Assembly (NCBI RefSeq): GCF_000482785.1
Contig: NZ_AXWS01000008.1
Span: forward strand, 186,001 to 250,000
DNA from: Derxia gummosa DSM 723
GTDB lineage: Bacteria; Pseudomonadota; Gammaproteobacteria; Burkholderiales; Burkholderiaceae_E
Direction: 5' to 3'
Length of the DNA: 64,000 nt
In this document: in pieces, positions 45,356-54,946 of the stretch
How positions within the stretch are numbered: position 1 is the first letter of the stretch
Layout of the letters: every line of letters begins with the position of its first letter
Position numbers and translations under genes: made by a program
Notes under the pieces: generated by a model
Database searches by the model: none
What the model saw: only the letters and a program-made list of their open reading frames with translations
What the model was told of the DNA's origin: nothing

Positions 45356-46726
45356 ATGAGCAAGAAGCGAGTCGCAGTCATCGGCGCAGGCCCCTCGGGT
45401 ACTGCACAGTTGCGCGCCTTCCAGTCCGCCGCTGCCAAGGGCGCGGAGATCCCCGAGATCGTCTGCTTCGAGAAGAGCAGCGACTGGGGCGGCCTGTGGA
45501 ACTACACCTGGCGCACCGGCCTCGACGAGAACGGCGAGCCCGTGCACTGCTCGATGTACCGCTACCTCTGGTCCAACGGCCCGAAGGAATGCCTGGAGTT
45601 CGCCGACTACACCTTCGACGAGCACTTCGGCAAGGGCATCGGCTCCTACCCCCCGCGCGCCGTGCTGTGGGACTACATCAAGGGCCGCGTCGAGAAGGCC
45701 AACGTGCGCGGCTGGTGCCGCTTCGAATCGCCGGTGCGCATGGTCAACTTCGACAAGGCGACCGAGAAGTTCACCGTGACCGTGCATGACCTCAAGAACG
45801 ACGTCATGTACGACGAGGTGTTCGACTACGTCATCTGCGCGTCGGGCCACTTCAGCACGCCGAACGTGCCGTACTTCGAGGGCCTCGACACCTTCAACGG
45901 CCGCGTGCTGCACGCCCACGACTTCCGCGACGCGCTCGAGTTCAAGGGCAAGGACATCCTGCTGATCGGCCGCAGCTACTCGGCGGAAGACATCGGCTCG
46001 CAGTGCTGGAAGTACGGCGCCAAGAGCATCACGACCAGCTACCGCAGCAAGCCGATGAGCTTCCACTTCCCCGACAACTGGGAACAGAAGCCGCTGCTGA
46101 CCAAGGTCGTGAACAAGACCGCCTACTTCAAGGACGGCACGAGCAAGGAGATCGACGCGATCATCCTGTGCACGGGCTACAAGCACTTCTTCCCCTTCCT
46201 GCCGGAAGAGCTGCGCCTGAAGACCGACAACCGCCTGTGGCCGCTCAACCTCTACAAGGGCGTGGTCTGGGAGGGGAACAACAAGTTCTTCTACCTCGGC
46301 ATGCAGGACCAGTTCTTCACGTTCAACATGTTCGACGCCCAGGCCTGGTATGTGCGCGACGTGATCCTCGGCCGCATCGCGCTGCCCGACGCCAAGACCC
46401 AGCACGACTACACGCTGGCCTGGCGCGCCCGCGAAGAGACGCTCACCAACGACGAGTCGATGATCCGCTTCCAGGCCGACTACGTGAAGGAGCTAATCGG
46501 CGCGACCGACTATCCGATGTTCGACTTCGAAGGCGTGATCCAGACCTTCCTCGTCTGGGAAAAGCACAAGCACGAGAACATCATGACCTTCCGCGACCAC
46601 AGCTACCGCTCGGTCATGACGGGCAAGATGTCGCCGCTGCATCACACGCCGTGGAAGGACGCGCTCGACGATTCGCTCGAGGCCTATCTGGCCGACGGCC
46701 CGCTCGACCAGCCCAAGGCAGCCTGA
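45356..46726 (+). CDS. tmm: Trimethylamine monooxygenase (FMO type)
   Basis: 456 residues. Class B flavin monooxygenase converting trimethylamine to trimethylamine N-oxide with NADPH and oxygen. FAD site [18 protein letters not shown] at residues 5-22, FMO fingerprint region [20 protein letters not shown] site [13 protein letters not shown], and [19 protein letters not shown]. Along the whole length it resembles bacterial Tmm ([37 protein letters not shown]-like region, [17 protein letters not shown]). AGGAG precedes ATG 45356. It is the first gene of a tmm - unknown - tdm operon. Confidence 0.95.
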   Translation: MSKKRVAVIGAGPSGTAQLRAFQSAAAKGAEIPEIVCFEKSSDWGGLWNYTWRTGLDENGEPVHCSMYRYLWSNGPKECLEFADYTFDEHFGKGIGSYPPRAVLWDYIKGRVEKANVRGWCRFESPVRMVNFDKATEKFTVTVHDLKNDVMYDEVFDYVICASGHFSTPNVPYFEGLDTFNGRVLHAHDFRDALEFKGKDILLIGRSYSAEDIGSQCWKYGAKSITTSYRSKPMSFHFPDNWEQKPLLTKVVNKTAYFKDGTSKEIDAIILCTGYKHFFPFLPEELRLKTDNRLWPLNLYKGVVWEGNNKFFYLGMQDQFFTFNMFDAQAWYVRDVILGRIALPDAKTQHDYTLAWRAREETLTNDESMIRFQADYVKELIGATDYPMFDFEGVIQTFLVWEKHKHENIMTFRDHSYRSVMTGKMSPLHHTPWKDALDDSLEAYLADGPLDQPKAA

Positions 46727-47448
46727 TGACGGCCGCCGTCGCCACGCCCGCGCAAGCGGGCATCGCAAGCGTCGCCCCGGAAGGCAACACCCAGCTTTTC
46801 GACGGCCACGACACGCGCTACCTGAGCCTCGGCTATGCCGAGCTGCTGCGCGACGTGACCATCGACGAGACCTGGGGCATCACCTTCCTCGCGGGCGTGG
46901 TCGAGCGGCGGTCGCTCGCGCCGCGCGAGCAGGCCTTCATGAGCGTGCTCGTCGCGATGGAGCGCGGCATGCAGGCCCTGCTCGTGCGGCTGCTGAAGAA
47001 GCACGGCATCGCCTGGGACGAAGCCGCCATCGCCGCCGAGGCCGACATCGTCGGCAGGCGGCTGGCCGATCGCTTCGGCTTCCTGCCCTGGCGCGAATTC
47101 ATTCAGACGGCGATCGCCGATCCGGCGCCGCCCTATCTGTCGAAGTACGGCCGCGCGCGCGAACTCGCGCCGCCCGCCGATCACGAGATTCTCGACCTGC
47201 TCGTCGAGCACGAACAGGCGCTGCTGGACGTGGCCGCGCTCGAACTCGCGCTCATGACCGACACCGCGCTCGCGCCGGTGTGGCGCTGCCTCGAAAAGGC
47301 CCAGACGCTGCTCTGGTGCGAGCACATCGCCGAACTGGCCGGCACGACCGGCGAGCCGGCCGACGCCGACGCTGCAAGCGCTGTCACCGTCTTGGCCGGC
47401 AGCCCGGGCGCCGGCTCCGCCGCGACGCAGGAGGCCGACCATGACTGA
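46726..47448 (+). CDS. Unknown helical protein between tmm and tdm
   Basis: 240 residues that I do not recognise. ATG 46726 overlaps the tmm stop (TGATG) and the end overlaps tdm by 8 bases, so it is tightly built into the operon. It is soluble and mostly helical, with acidic-His pairs: DHEILDLLVEHEQALLDVAALE at about residues 151-172 and WCEHIAELAG at about 204-213, plus VAMERGMQALL at about 77-87. Such spaced Glu/His residues on helices are reminiscent of di-iron or metal-binding four-helix proteins, but the pattern does not fit a standard motif. A metal-loading or accessory role for Tdm, a metalloenzyme, is possible. Confidence 0.75.
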   Translation: MTAAVATPAQAGIASVAPEGNTQLFDGHDTRYLSLGYAELLRDVTIDETWGITFLAGVVERRSLAPREQAFMSVLVAMERGMQALLVRLLKKHGIAWDEAAIAAEADIVGRRLADRFGFLPWREFIQTAIADPAPPYLSKYGRARELAPPADHEILDLLVEHEQALLDVAALELALMTDTALAPVWRCLEKAQTLLWCEHIAELAGTTGEPADADAASAVTVLAGSPGAGSAATQEADHD

Positions 47449-49819
47449 CGCCCGCCTGCTCGCCCCGCCGCCCAGCCGCATCCTGCGGCCCGGCCTGCCG
47501 GCGCGCGCCGCCGGCACCGAACGTCATCGCGTCGCCGGACGCGGTTCCCTTGTCGTCGCCGTGCAGGCTGGCGACCGGCTGGCCCTGACGGATGTCGAGG
47601 GCGGCCAGGTCTGCGAGCTGATGTTCTGCGATGCGAGCGGAGCCTTCGCGCCCGGCGCCCTCGGCGATGCCGACACGCTGCGCGCCGCCGAGGCGAGCGT
47701 GGTGACGCCCGACGGCTTCCTCGCCCTCATGGCCGAAGGCGGTCCCGTCGTCGCGCGCACGCTGACAGCGCTTGCAAGACGCGGCATCGCGCTGGCCGAG
47801 GCGCGGGGCTTGCGCCTGTTCGGGCGCGGCAGCCGCGCCGGCGCGCGCGCCGACTTCACGGTGCAGCGCGACGGCTTCCTCATCGTCGCGACGCCTGGCA
47901 CGCGCATGGACTTCGTCGCGGGCGACGCGGCCACGCCGGTCGAGCTGACGCTCGTGCGCGCCGCCGCGCAGGTGGACGCCGCCGCCATCGCGCTGCCCGA
48001 GCCGCTGGCCGATCCGCGCTTCGAGCAGCGCATCGCCGCCGGCACGGCGCACGCCTACGTGGTCAAGGCCGGCGAGTACATCCAGGTGCTCGATGTGCAG
48101 GGCCGCCAGTGCTCCGACTTCCAGGCCTTCTCGCTGCGCAAGCTGGAGCAGGGCATCGAACGCGGGCTCGACGCCACCGTCACCCGCACGCTGCTCGGCG
48201 CCGCCTATCCGCAGCCCGGCCTGCCGGCCAAGGCCTTCGACCGCGACTTCGAGCCGCTGATAGAAGTGGTGCAGGACACGGTCGGCCGGCATGACGCCTT
48301 CGCCACCGCCTGCGGCGCGCGCTACTACGACGACATGGGCTACCCCGGCCATGTCAATTGCAGCGACAACTTCAGCGCCGCGCTCGCGCCCTACGGCGTC
48401 GCGCCGCGCCGTGGCTGGGAAGCGCTCAACTTCTTCTACAACACCTTCCTCTGCTCGGCCCACCAGCTGCATCTCGACGAGCCCTGGTCGCGCCCCGGCG
48501 ATTACGTGCTGATGCGCGCGCTGACCGACCTCGTCTGCGTGACCTCGTCCTGCCCCGACGACATCGACCCGGCCAACGGCTGGAACCCGACCGACATCCA
48601 CGTGCGCACCTACGCGCCCGACGCGGGCTTCCCACGCGCCATCGCCCATCGCATGACTCCCGACGCCGACCCGAAGCTCACGCGCGAATCGCCCTTCCAT
48701 TCGCGCACCTCGGCGCTGACGCGCCATTTCGTCGATTACCGCGGCTACTGGCTGCCCACCCGCTTCGCGGGCGAGGGCGCCATCAGCGAATACTGGGCCT
48801 GCCGCGAGGCCGTGGCCGTCATCGACCTGTCGGCGATGCGCAAGATCGAGATCACCGGCCCGGACGCCGAGGCGCTGCTGCAATGGGCGCTGACCAAGGA
48901 CGTGAGCAAGCTCGGGCCGGGCAAGGTCGCGCACGTCGCGCTCTGCCATCCCAATGGCAACGTGCTGGATGACGCGTTGCTCTACCGCATCTGCGTCAAC
49001 AACTTCCGCCTCGTGTGCAGCGAGGACACGGTCGGCCCCTGGCTGCGCCGGCAGATCCAGGAGCAGGGCTACAACGCCTGGGCGCGCGAATCGACCGACC
49101 AGCTCTGCAACCTCGCGGTGCAGGGTCCGCGCGCGCGCGACCTCATGCGCCAGATCGTCTGGACCGCGCCCGCCCAGCCGAGCATCGACGAGCTGAAATG
49201 GTTGCGCTTCGTGCCGGCGCGCATCGGCGGCTATGAAGGCATGCCGATCGTGCTCTCGCGCACCGGCTACACCGGCGAACTCGGCTACGAGATCTTCTGC
49301 CACCCGCGCGACGCCGAAGGCGTGTGGGACGCGATCTGGCAGGCCGGCCAGCCGCTCGGCCTCAAGCCCATGGGTCTCGACGCGCTCGACCTCGTGCGCA
49401 TCGAGGCGGGGCTCGCCGCCGCCGGCAACGAGTTCGACGCCCGCACCGACGGCTGGGAAGGCTGGGTGGGCGATGCGATCTCGCTCGACAAGCCCTGCGA
49501 CTTCATCGGTCGCGCGGTGCTGGCCGAGCGCGCCGAGCATCCGCGCAAGCTCATCGTCGGCTTCCAGCTCGAAGGCGGCGAAGCCGTCAGCCACGGCGAC
49601 GAGTTCTTCCTCGGCCGCGTGCCGGTGGGCGTGGTCACGAGCGCGATGCGCTCGCCCAAGCTCGGCCGCACCGTCGGCATCGCCCGCATCGATGCGCAGT
49701 ACGCCGCGCCCGGCACCGAGCTGGAGATCGGCACGCTCGACGGCCACCAGAAGCGGCTGCCCGCGCGCCTCACGAACCTGCCGCATTACGACCCGGAAAG
49801 GTTGCGCCCGCGCGCCTGA
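47441..49819 (+). CDS. tdm: Trimethylamine N-oxide demethylase Tdm (DUF1989 + GcvT fusion)
   Basis: 792 residues. The first 400 or so are the DUF1989-like catalytic part with Cys224 (QCSDF), Cys291, Cys307 (HVNCSDNFS) and Cys371 (SSCPDDID). The 16- and 64-residue spacing of Cys291/307/371 fits the zinc cysteines known for Methylocella Tdm as I recall them. The rest is a GcvT-type tetrahydrofolate domain (IDLSAMRKIEITGPDAEALLQ, RTGYTGELGYEIFC). The enzyme splits TMAO to dimethylamine and formaldehyde, and the second domain can trap the latter on tetrahydrofolate. A strong AGGAGG site precedes ATG 47441. The N-terminal 170 residues appear to contain an extra partial DUF1989-like copy. Confidence 0.92.
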   Translation: MTDARLLAPPPSRILRPGLPARAAGTERHRVAGRGSLVVAVQAGDRLALTDVEGGQVCELMFCDASGAFAPGALGDADTLRAAEASVVTPDGFLALMAEGGPVVARTLTALARRGIALAEARGLRLFGRGSRAGARADFTVQRDGFLIVATPGTRMDFVAGDAATPVELTLVRAAAQVDAAAIALPEPLADPRFEQRIAAGTAHAYVVKAGEYIQVLDVQGRQCSDFQAFSLRKLEQGIERGLDATVTRTLLGAAYPQPGLPAKAFDRDFEPLIEVVQDTVGRHDAFATACGARYYDDMGYPGHVNCSDNFSAALAPYGVAPRRGWEALNFFYNTFLCSAHQLHLDEPWSRPGDYVLMRALTDLVCVTSSCPDDIDPANGWNPTDIHVRTYAPDAGFPRAIAHRMTPDADPKLTRESPFHSRTSALTRHFVDYRGYWLPTRFAGEGAISEYWACREAVAVIDLSAMRKIEITGPDAEALLQWALTKDVSKLGPGKVAHVALCHPNGNVLDDALLYRICVNNFRLVCSEDTVGPWLRRQIQEQGYNAWARESTDQLCNLAVQGPRARDLMRQIVWTAPAQPSIDELKWLRFVPARIGGYEGMPIVLSRTGYTGELGYEIFCHPRDAEGVWDAIWQAGQPLGLKPMGLDALDLVRIEAGLAAAGNEFDARTDGWEGWVGDAISLDKPCDFIGRAVLAERAEHPRKLIVGFQLEGGEAVSHGDEFFLGRVPVGVVTSAMRSPKLGRTVGIARIDAQYAAPGTELEIGTLDGHQKRLPARLTNLPHYDPERLRPRA

Positions 49820-49838
49820 CCGGCACATCGCCGCATCC

Positions 49839-49860
49839 GCATGACCGGCCACGGTCATGC
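49839..49860 (+). terminator. Hairpin after tdm, without T-run
   Basis: GCATGACCG (49839-49847), loop GCCA, CGGTCATGC (49852-49860): a 9-bp perfect stem 19 bases after the tdm stop. There is no run of T after it, so it may be a weak or Rho-aided terminator or an mRNA-stabilising stem ahead of torF. Confidence 0.5.
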
Positions 49861-49983
49861 CACCGGCCCGGCCGCGCCATGCGCAGCCGGGCCGCAGCCG
49901 CGACCAGGCGGCTTGCCAGGTTTCACCCAGCAGTACCTCCGCGGCCGGCGCGCCGCATTTCAACCACTCGAACAGGAGCACCC

Positions 49984-50733
49984 ATGTTCCGCAGCACCAC
50001 GCTCGCCCTCTGTGGCGCAAGCCTTTGCATGACCGCCCTCAACGTCCGTGCCGAGGAGGAGGCCAGCCCCCTCACGCTCACGGCCAATGTCGCGATCGTG
50101 TCCAACTACGTGTTCCGCGGCATGAGCTACACCCAGGACGGCGCCGCCGTTCAGGGCGGTTTCGACGCCGTGCATTCGAGCGGCCTGTATGCCGGCGTCT
50201 GGGGCAGCAACGTGAGCAGCAAGGCCATCACCGACGCCTCGGCCGAGTTCGACCTCTACGGCGGCTACGCAAGCAGCGTCGGCGACCTCGCCTACGACGT
50301 CGGCCTGCTGCAATTCACCTATCCGCAAGGCCGCTTCGCGGGCCAGAGCTACAACACGCTCGAAGGCTATGCGGGCGTGACGTACAGCGTGCTCAACCTC
50401 AAGTACTCGCGCACGCTCACCAACTACTTTGGTTTCAACAACGCCTCGATGGGCGGCGGCGATTCGAAGGGTTCGGAGTACTTCGAGGCCAACCTCGCCT
50501 ATGAAGTGCTGCCGGGCTACACGGCCCAGGCCCACGCCGGCCACCAGAAGGTCAAGGGCTACGGCCAGTACAACTTCAGCGACTACAAGCTCGGCGTCCT
50601 GGCCGACCTCGGCTCCGGCTGGCAGGCCGGCCTGGCCTGGGCCGACACCACCGGCAAGACCGCGCTCTACACGATCGGCACGGTCAACACCGCCGGCCCG
50701 AAGTGGATCGCGTCGCTCAAGCGCACGTTCTGA
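49984..50733 (+). CDS. TorF-family outer-membrane porin (Gcw_chp)
   Basis: 249 residues. Signal peptide of about 23 residues ending near VRA-EEE. The body is an 8-12-strand beta-barrel with alternating aromatics: VSNYVFRGMSYTQDGAAVQGGFD near the start is the family signature and PKWIASLKRTF the terminal strand. Proteins of this family often stand directly before glnK/amtB in proteobacteria, as here, and may let small nitrogen compounds through the outer membrane. AGGAG precedes ATG 49984. The position right after tdm suggests nitrogen or methylamine control. Confidence 0.85.
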   Translation: MFRSTTLALCGASLCMTALNVRAEEEASPLTLTANVAIVSNYVFRGMSYTQDGAAVQGGFDAVHSSGLYAGVWGSNVSSKAITDASAEFDLYGGYASSVGDLAYDVGLLQFTYPQGRFAGQSYNTLEGYAGVTYSVLNLKYSRTLTNYFGFNNASMGGGDSKGSEYFEANLAYEVLPGYTAQAHAGHQKVKGYGQYNFSDYKLGVLADLGSGWQAGLAWADTTGKTALYTIGTVNTAGPKWIASLKRTF

Positions 50734-50887
50734 TCCTGCACCGAAGCAGGGGCCGCGCCGCACAAGGCGCGTGCGATGTCAGTGGCGGCATGCCCCATCG
50801 AGGGGAGCCGCCATCGCCTGACCCGGCGCAGGAGCGGGTTAGGAGAAGGTTTACTTAAACGAACCTTTAGTTCCTGAAAAGAAACAA

Positions 50888-50903
50888 AGGCACGCCATTT
50901 GCA
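50888..50903 (+). promoter_or_regulatory. Sigma-54 (-24/-12) promoter of amtB-glnK
   Basis: AGGCACGCCATTTGCA has GG at 50889-50890 and GC at 50901-50902 with ten bases between, a near-perfect match to the RpoN consensus TGGCACG-N4-TTGCA. It lies about 110 bases before the amtB start, in an AT-richer stretch. NtrC-type activation under nitrogen limitation is expected; no clear NtrC box was found. The -12 element merges with a copy of the genome's palindrome variant at 50900-50913. Confidence 0.85.
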
Positions 50904-51011
50904 AGCGCTGGCACGCGTCGCGGTTTTCAGCACCGACAACCCGCAGCCAGCCGGCGCCGCCCGGCGGCAAGAACGACATCCCAACCTTCGATGATCGACA
51001 TGGAGCGCGAA

Positions 51012-52755
<1,744 letters not shown>

Positions 52756-52830
52756 GCGATGCAGGGCCGGCCACCGTCCGTCGCAAGGCGGAGGGTGGTT
52801 GAGCCGGTCCCGAGGGATCGGCGGGAAAGA

Positions 52831-52862
52831 AAAAGGCGACGGGGTCGAATCCGTCGCCTTTT
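52831..52862 (+). terminator. Rho-independent terminator after glnK
   Basis: AAAAGGCGACGG (52831-52842), 8-base loop, CCGTCGCCTTTT (52851-52862), followed by TTGTTGG. A 12-bp perfect stem with a T-run, about 75 bases after the glnK stop. It separates the nitrogen operon from the convergent toxin-like pair. Confidence 0.93.
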
Positions 52863-52893
52863 TTGTTGGCTGGCCGGAGCGCGGCCCGGTGGT

Positions 52894-53100
52894 TCAGGCA
52901 GGCGTTGCCGTCGATGACGGGGCGGCGGCCTGCGCCGGCGCGGACGGGTCGATCTCGGTCAGGACTCCGTCGCGCACGACCACGAGGCAGGTGCCGGTGC
53001 GGGCCGCGAGTTCGCGGGCGCGCTGGGCGGCGCGTTGCATGGCGGTCATGGACAGGCGTAGGTCGTTGTCGCGGGCGGTTTCGATCGGCAGTGGGTTCAT
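52894..53100 (-). CDS. Small protein paired with the zeta-toxin-like gene
   Basis: 68 residues, ALRLSM-type helix first (NDLRLSMTAMQRAAQRARELA), then a strand TCLVVVRDGVLTEI and an Ala/Pro/Thr-rich tail. It starts by ATGA overlap with the end of the kinase-like toxin gene, so the two are translated together. It might be an antitoxin, but it does not look like the classical epsilon antitoxin and comes after the toxin. Confidence 0.6.
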   Translation of the reverse strand: MNPLPIETARDNDLRLSMTAMQRAAQRARELAARTGTCLVVVRDGVLTEIDPSAPAQAAAPSSTATPA

Positions 53101-53621
53101 GGCTGGTCGTTCCAGTCGAGAAGGATCGGTGAGTCGCCGGCATTGTCGTACAAGGCCCAGGCGTCCACACGGGGTGCGTAAAGCTCGCGGAAATTGCTCA
53201 GTCCGGCTTCGAAGCGACGCCGGATCACCGGCTCGGGGATGTGATGACCGCCTTGCCTGACCCGCAGGGCGACACGCGCGACAGCTTCATCCGCACTCGC
53301 CAGCGATAGAAAGATGAGCTTCACGCGGTAGTCGGCGGCTCGCCACTGCTCGATCAGACGCAGATAGGCACGGCCTGAAAGCGTCGTCTCGAGGGCAAAG
53401 CTCTGCCGCGCGGCGAAGTGCCGGTCCAGCTCGCGGAGCATGAGCCGGCCTGCTTGGATGGCTGCCTGTTCAGGAGCGAAAGGCGACAGCCCGGCGGCAA
53501 TCAGGTCCGCATTCACGAAGACCGGACAGCCCGCTTCGTTCGGCAGGAACTCGCGGGCGAAGGTCGTTTTTCCGGCACCGTTGGGGCCGGCGATGATGAT
53601 GGCGCGGGGAGGCGTGGCCAT
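53097..53621 (-). CDS. Zeta-toxin-family P-loop kinase
   Basis: 174 residues. Walker A GPNGAGKTTFAREF at residues 12-25, the NADLIAAGLSP strand, the FALETTLSG block and a late Arg-rich lid (RRRFEAGLSNFRELY). This matches the short chromosomal zeta-toxin-like group, whose classical members phosphorylate UDP-N-acetylglucosamine. The activity of these small relatives is often unproven. It is flanked by a 68-residue partner gene. Convergent with the glnK operon. Confidence 0.85.
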   Translation of the reverse strand: MATPPRAIIIAGPNGAGKTTFAREFLPNEAGCPVFVNADLIAAGLSPFAPEQAAIQAGRLMLRELDRHFAARQSFALETTLSGRAYLRLIEQWRAADYRVKLIFLSLASADEAVARVALRVRQGGHHIPEPVIRRRFEAGLSNFRELYAPRVDAWALYDNAGDSPILLDWNDQP

Positions 53622-53700
53622 GCGTATGTCCTGGTCGGGATCGACGATCGGTCGTCCTCCAGACTAGCCGAGTGTTTGCCGCCCGCGCGGCGCCCCGGCC

Positions 53701-54693
53701 TCAGTCGCCGTCGAGCTCGATCCCCAGCCGCTTCATCCGCCGGTACAGCGTGTTGCGGCTCACGCCCTGCATCTTCGCCACGCGCGTGAGGTTCCAGCGC
53801 TGCTCGGTGATGAGGTCGAGCAGGGCGGCGCGGTCTTCGGCGTCGGCGGCGGCTTCGGCCAGCGGCAGTTGCGCGCGGGCGCGGGCGGCCGAGAAGGGCG
53901 TGGTGCGCAACGCCGGCAGATGCTCCACATCCACGAGATTGCCGTCGCACAGTGCGGCGGCGGCGCGCAGCACATGGCGCATCTGGCGCAGGTTGCCGGG
54001 CCAGGGATGGTTCATGAGCAGCATCTCGGCGGCGGGCGTGAGCAGCACCGGCGCGCCTGCTTCCTCGGCGAGGATGCGGTCGATGAGTTCGCGGCGGTCG
54101 GCGCGCTCGCGCAGCGGCGGCAGCACGATCTCGACGCCGTTGAGCCGGTAGTACAGGTCTTCGCGGAAGCTGCCTTCCTCCACCAGCGCGCCCAGCTCGC
54201 GGTGGCTCGCGCTCACGAGCTGGAAATTGACGGGGATCGACTCCTCGCTGCCGAGTGGCGTGACGCGGCGCTCGTCCAGCACGCGCAGCAGCCGGGCCTG
54301 GAGCGCGAGCGGCATGTCGCCGATCTCGTCGAGGAAGAGCGTGCCGCCGTTGGCCTGGAGGATCTTGCCGCGCCGGCCGCCCCGATCGGCGCCGGTGAAG
54401 GCGCCGCCGCGATAGCCGAACAGCTCGCTCTCGATCAGTCCCTCGGGCAGCCCCGCGCAATTGATGGCGATGAAGGCCCGGCCCGCCGCCGAACTGCCCG
54501 CGTGCACGCCGCGCGCGAACACTTCCTTGCCGGCGCCGGTTTCGCCGCGCAGCAGCAGCGGCGTGCCGCGCGAGATCACGCGTAGCGCGGTGCGCAGCTG
54601 GGCGGCGATGACGGGATCGCAGGCTTCGCGGTCGGGTTCGTTGGCGGCGTCGGGGCGCGGGTGGGCGAGGCAGAGGGCTGGGCTCATCGGCAT
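53701..54693 (-). CDS. Sigma-54-dependent activator, AcoR-like AAA+ and Fis HTH without a sensor domain
   Basis: 330 residues. The AAA+ domain has Walker A GETGAGKEVFARG, GAFTGA loop in YRGGAFTGADRGG (contacts sigma-54), Walker B GGTLFLDEIGDMP and the Arg-finger region REDLYYRLNG. A Fis-type HTH ends the protein (NLTRVAKMQGVSRNTLYRRMKRLGI). The AAA+ part is of the acetoin-regulator type, but the GAF/PAS half that AcoR carries in front is absent; only about 25 residues precede the ATPase. The start is ATG 54693 or 54687. It may be controlled by a partner protein, as PspF is. The target is unknown. Confidence 0.87.
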   Translation of the reverse strand: MPMSPALCLAHPRPDAANEPDREACDPVIAAQLRTALRVISRGTPLLLRGETGAGKEVFARGVHAGSSAAGRAFIAINCAGLPEGLIESELFGYRGGAFTGADRGGRRGKILQANGGTLFLDEIGDMPLALQARLLRVLDERRVTPLGSEESIPVNFQLVSASHRELGALVEEGSFREDLYYRLNGVEIVLPPLRERADRRELIDRILAEEAGAPVLLTPAAEMLLMNHPWPGNLRQMRHVLRAAAALCDGNLVDVEHLPALRTTPFSAARARAQLPLAEAAADAEDRAALLDLITEQRWNLTRVAKMQGVSRNTLYRRMKRLGIELDGD

Positions 54694-54946
54694 CCGTGTT
54701 GTGTTGGGCGGTCCGGCGCGGGTGACGGCGGGACCGCGAAGGCGCGGCGTGGGCGGCGGCGTGCGCCGACGGCCCGCCGCGCGGAGGGCAGGGCGATTGT
54801 CGGCGGCCGTCGCGGCGCGCGAAATCGTCCTGCGTGAGTAAGCCTTTGGGGGTAGCGCTCGTCGGCGAGCTGCACGAATGCTTATGCAGTGCTTGAGAAT
54901 TGGCGCATCTGTCGCGGCCTTCCGCCGCGCTTCCCAGGATGCGTCC

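Noticed and set aside
45048-45359. Small plus-strand frame across the dmmD-tmm region
   Set aside because: It overlaps the control region and the tmm start, has no similarity and would be translated from inside the antisense of dmmD.
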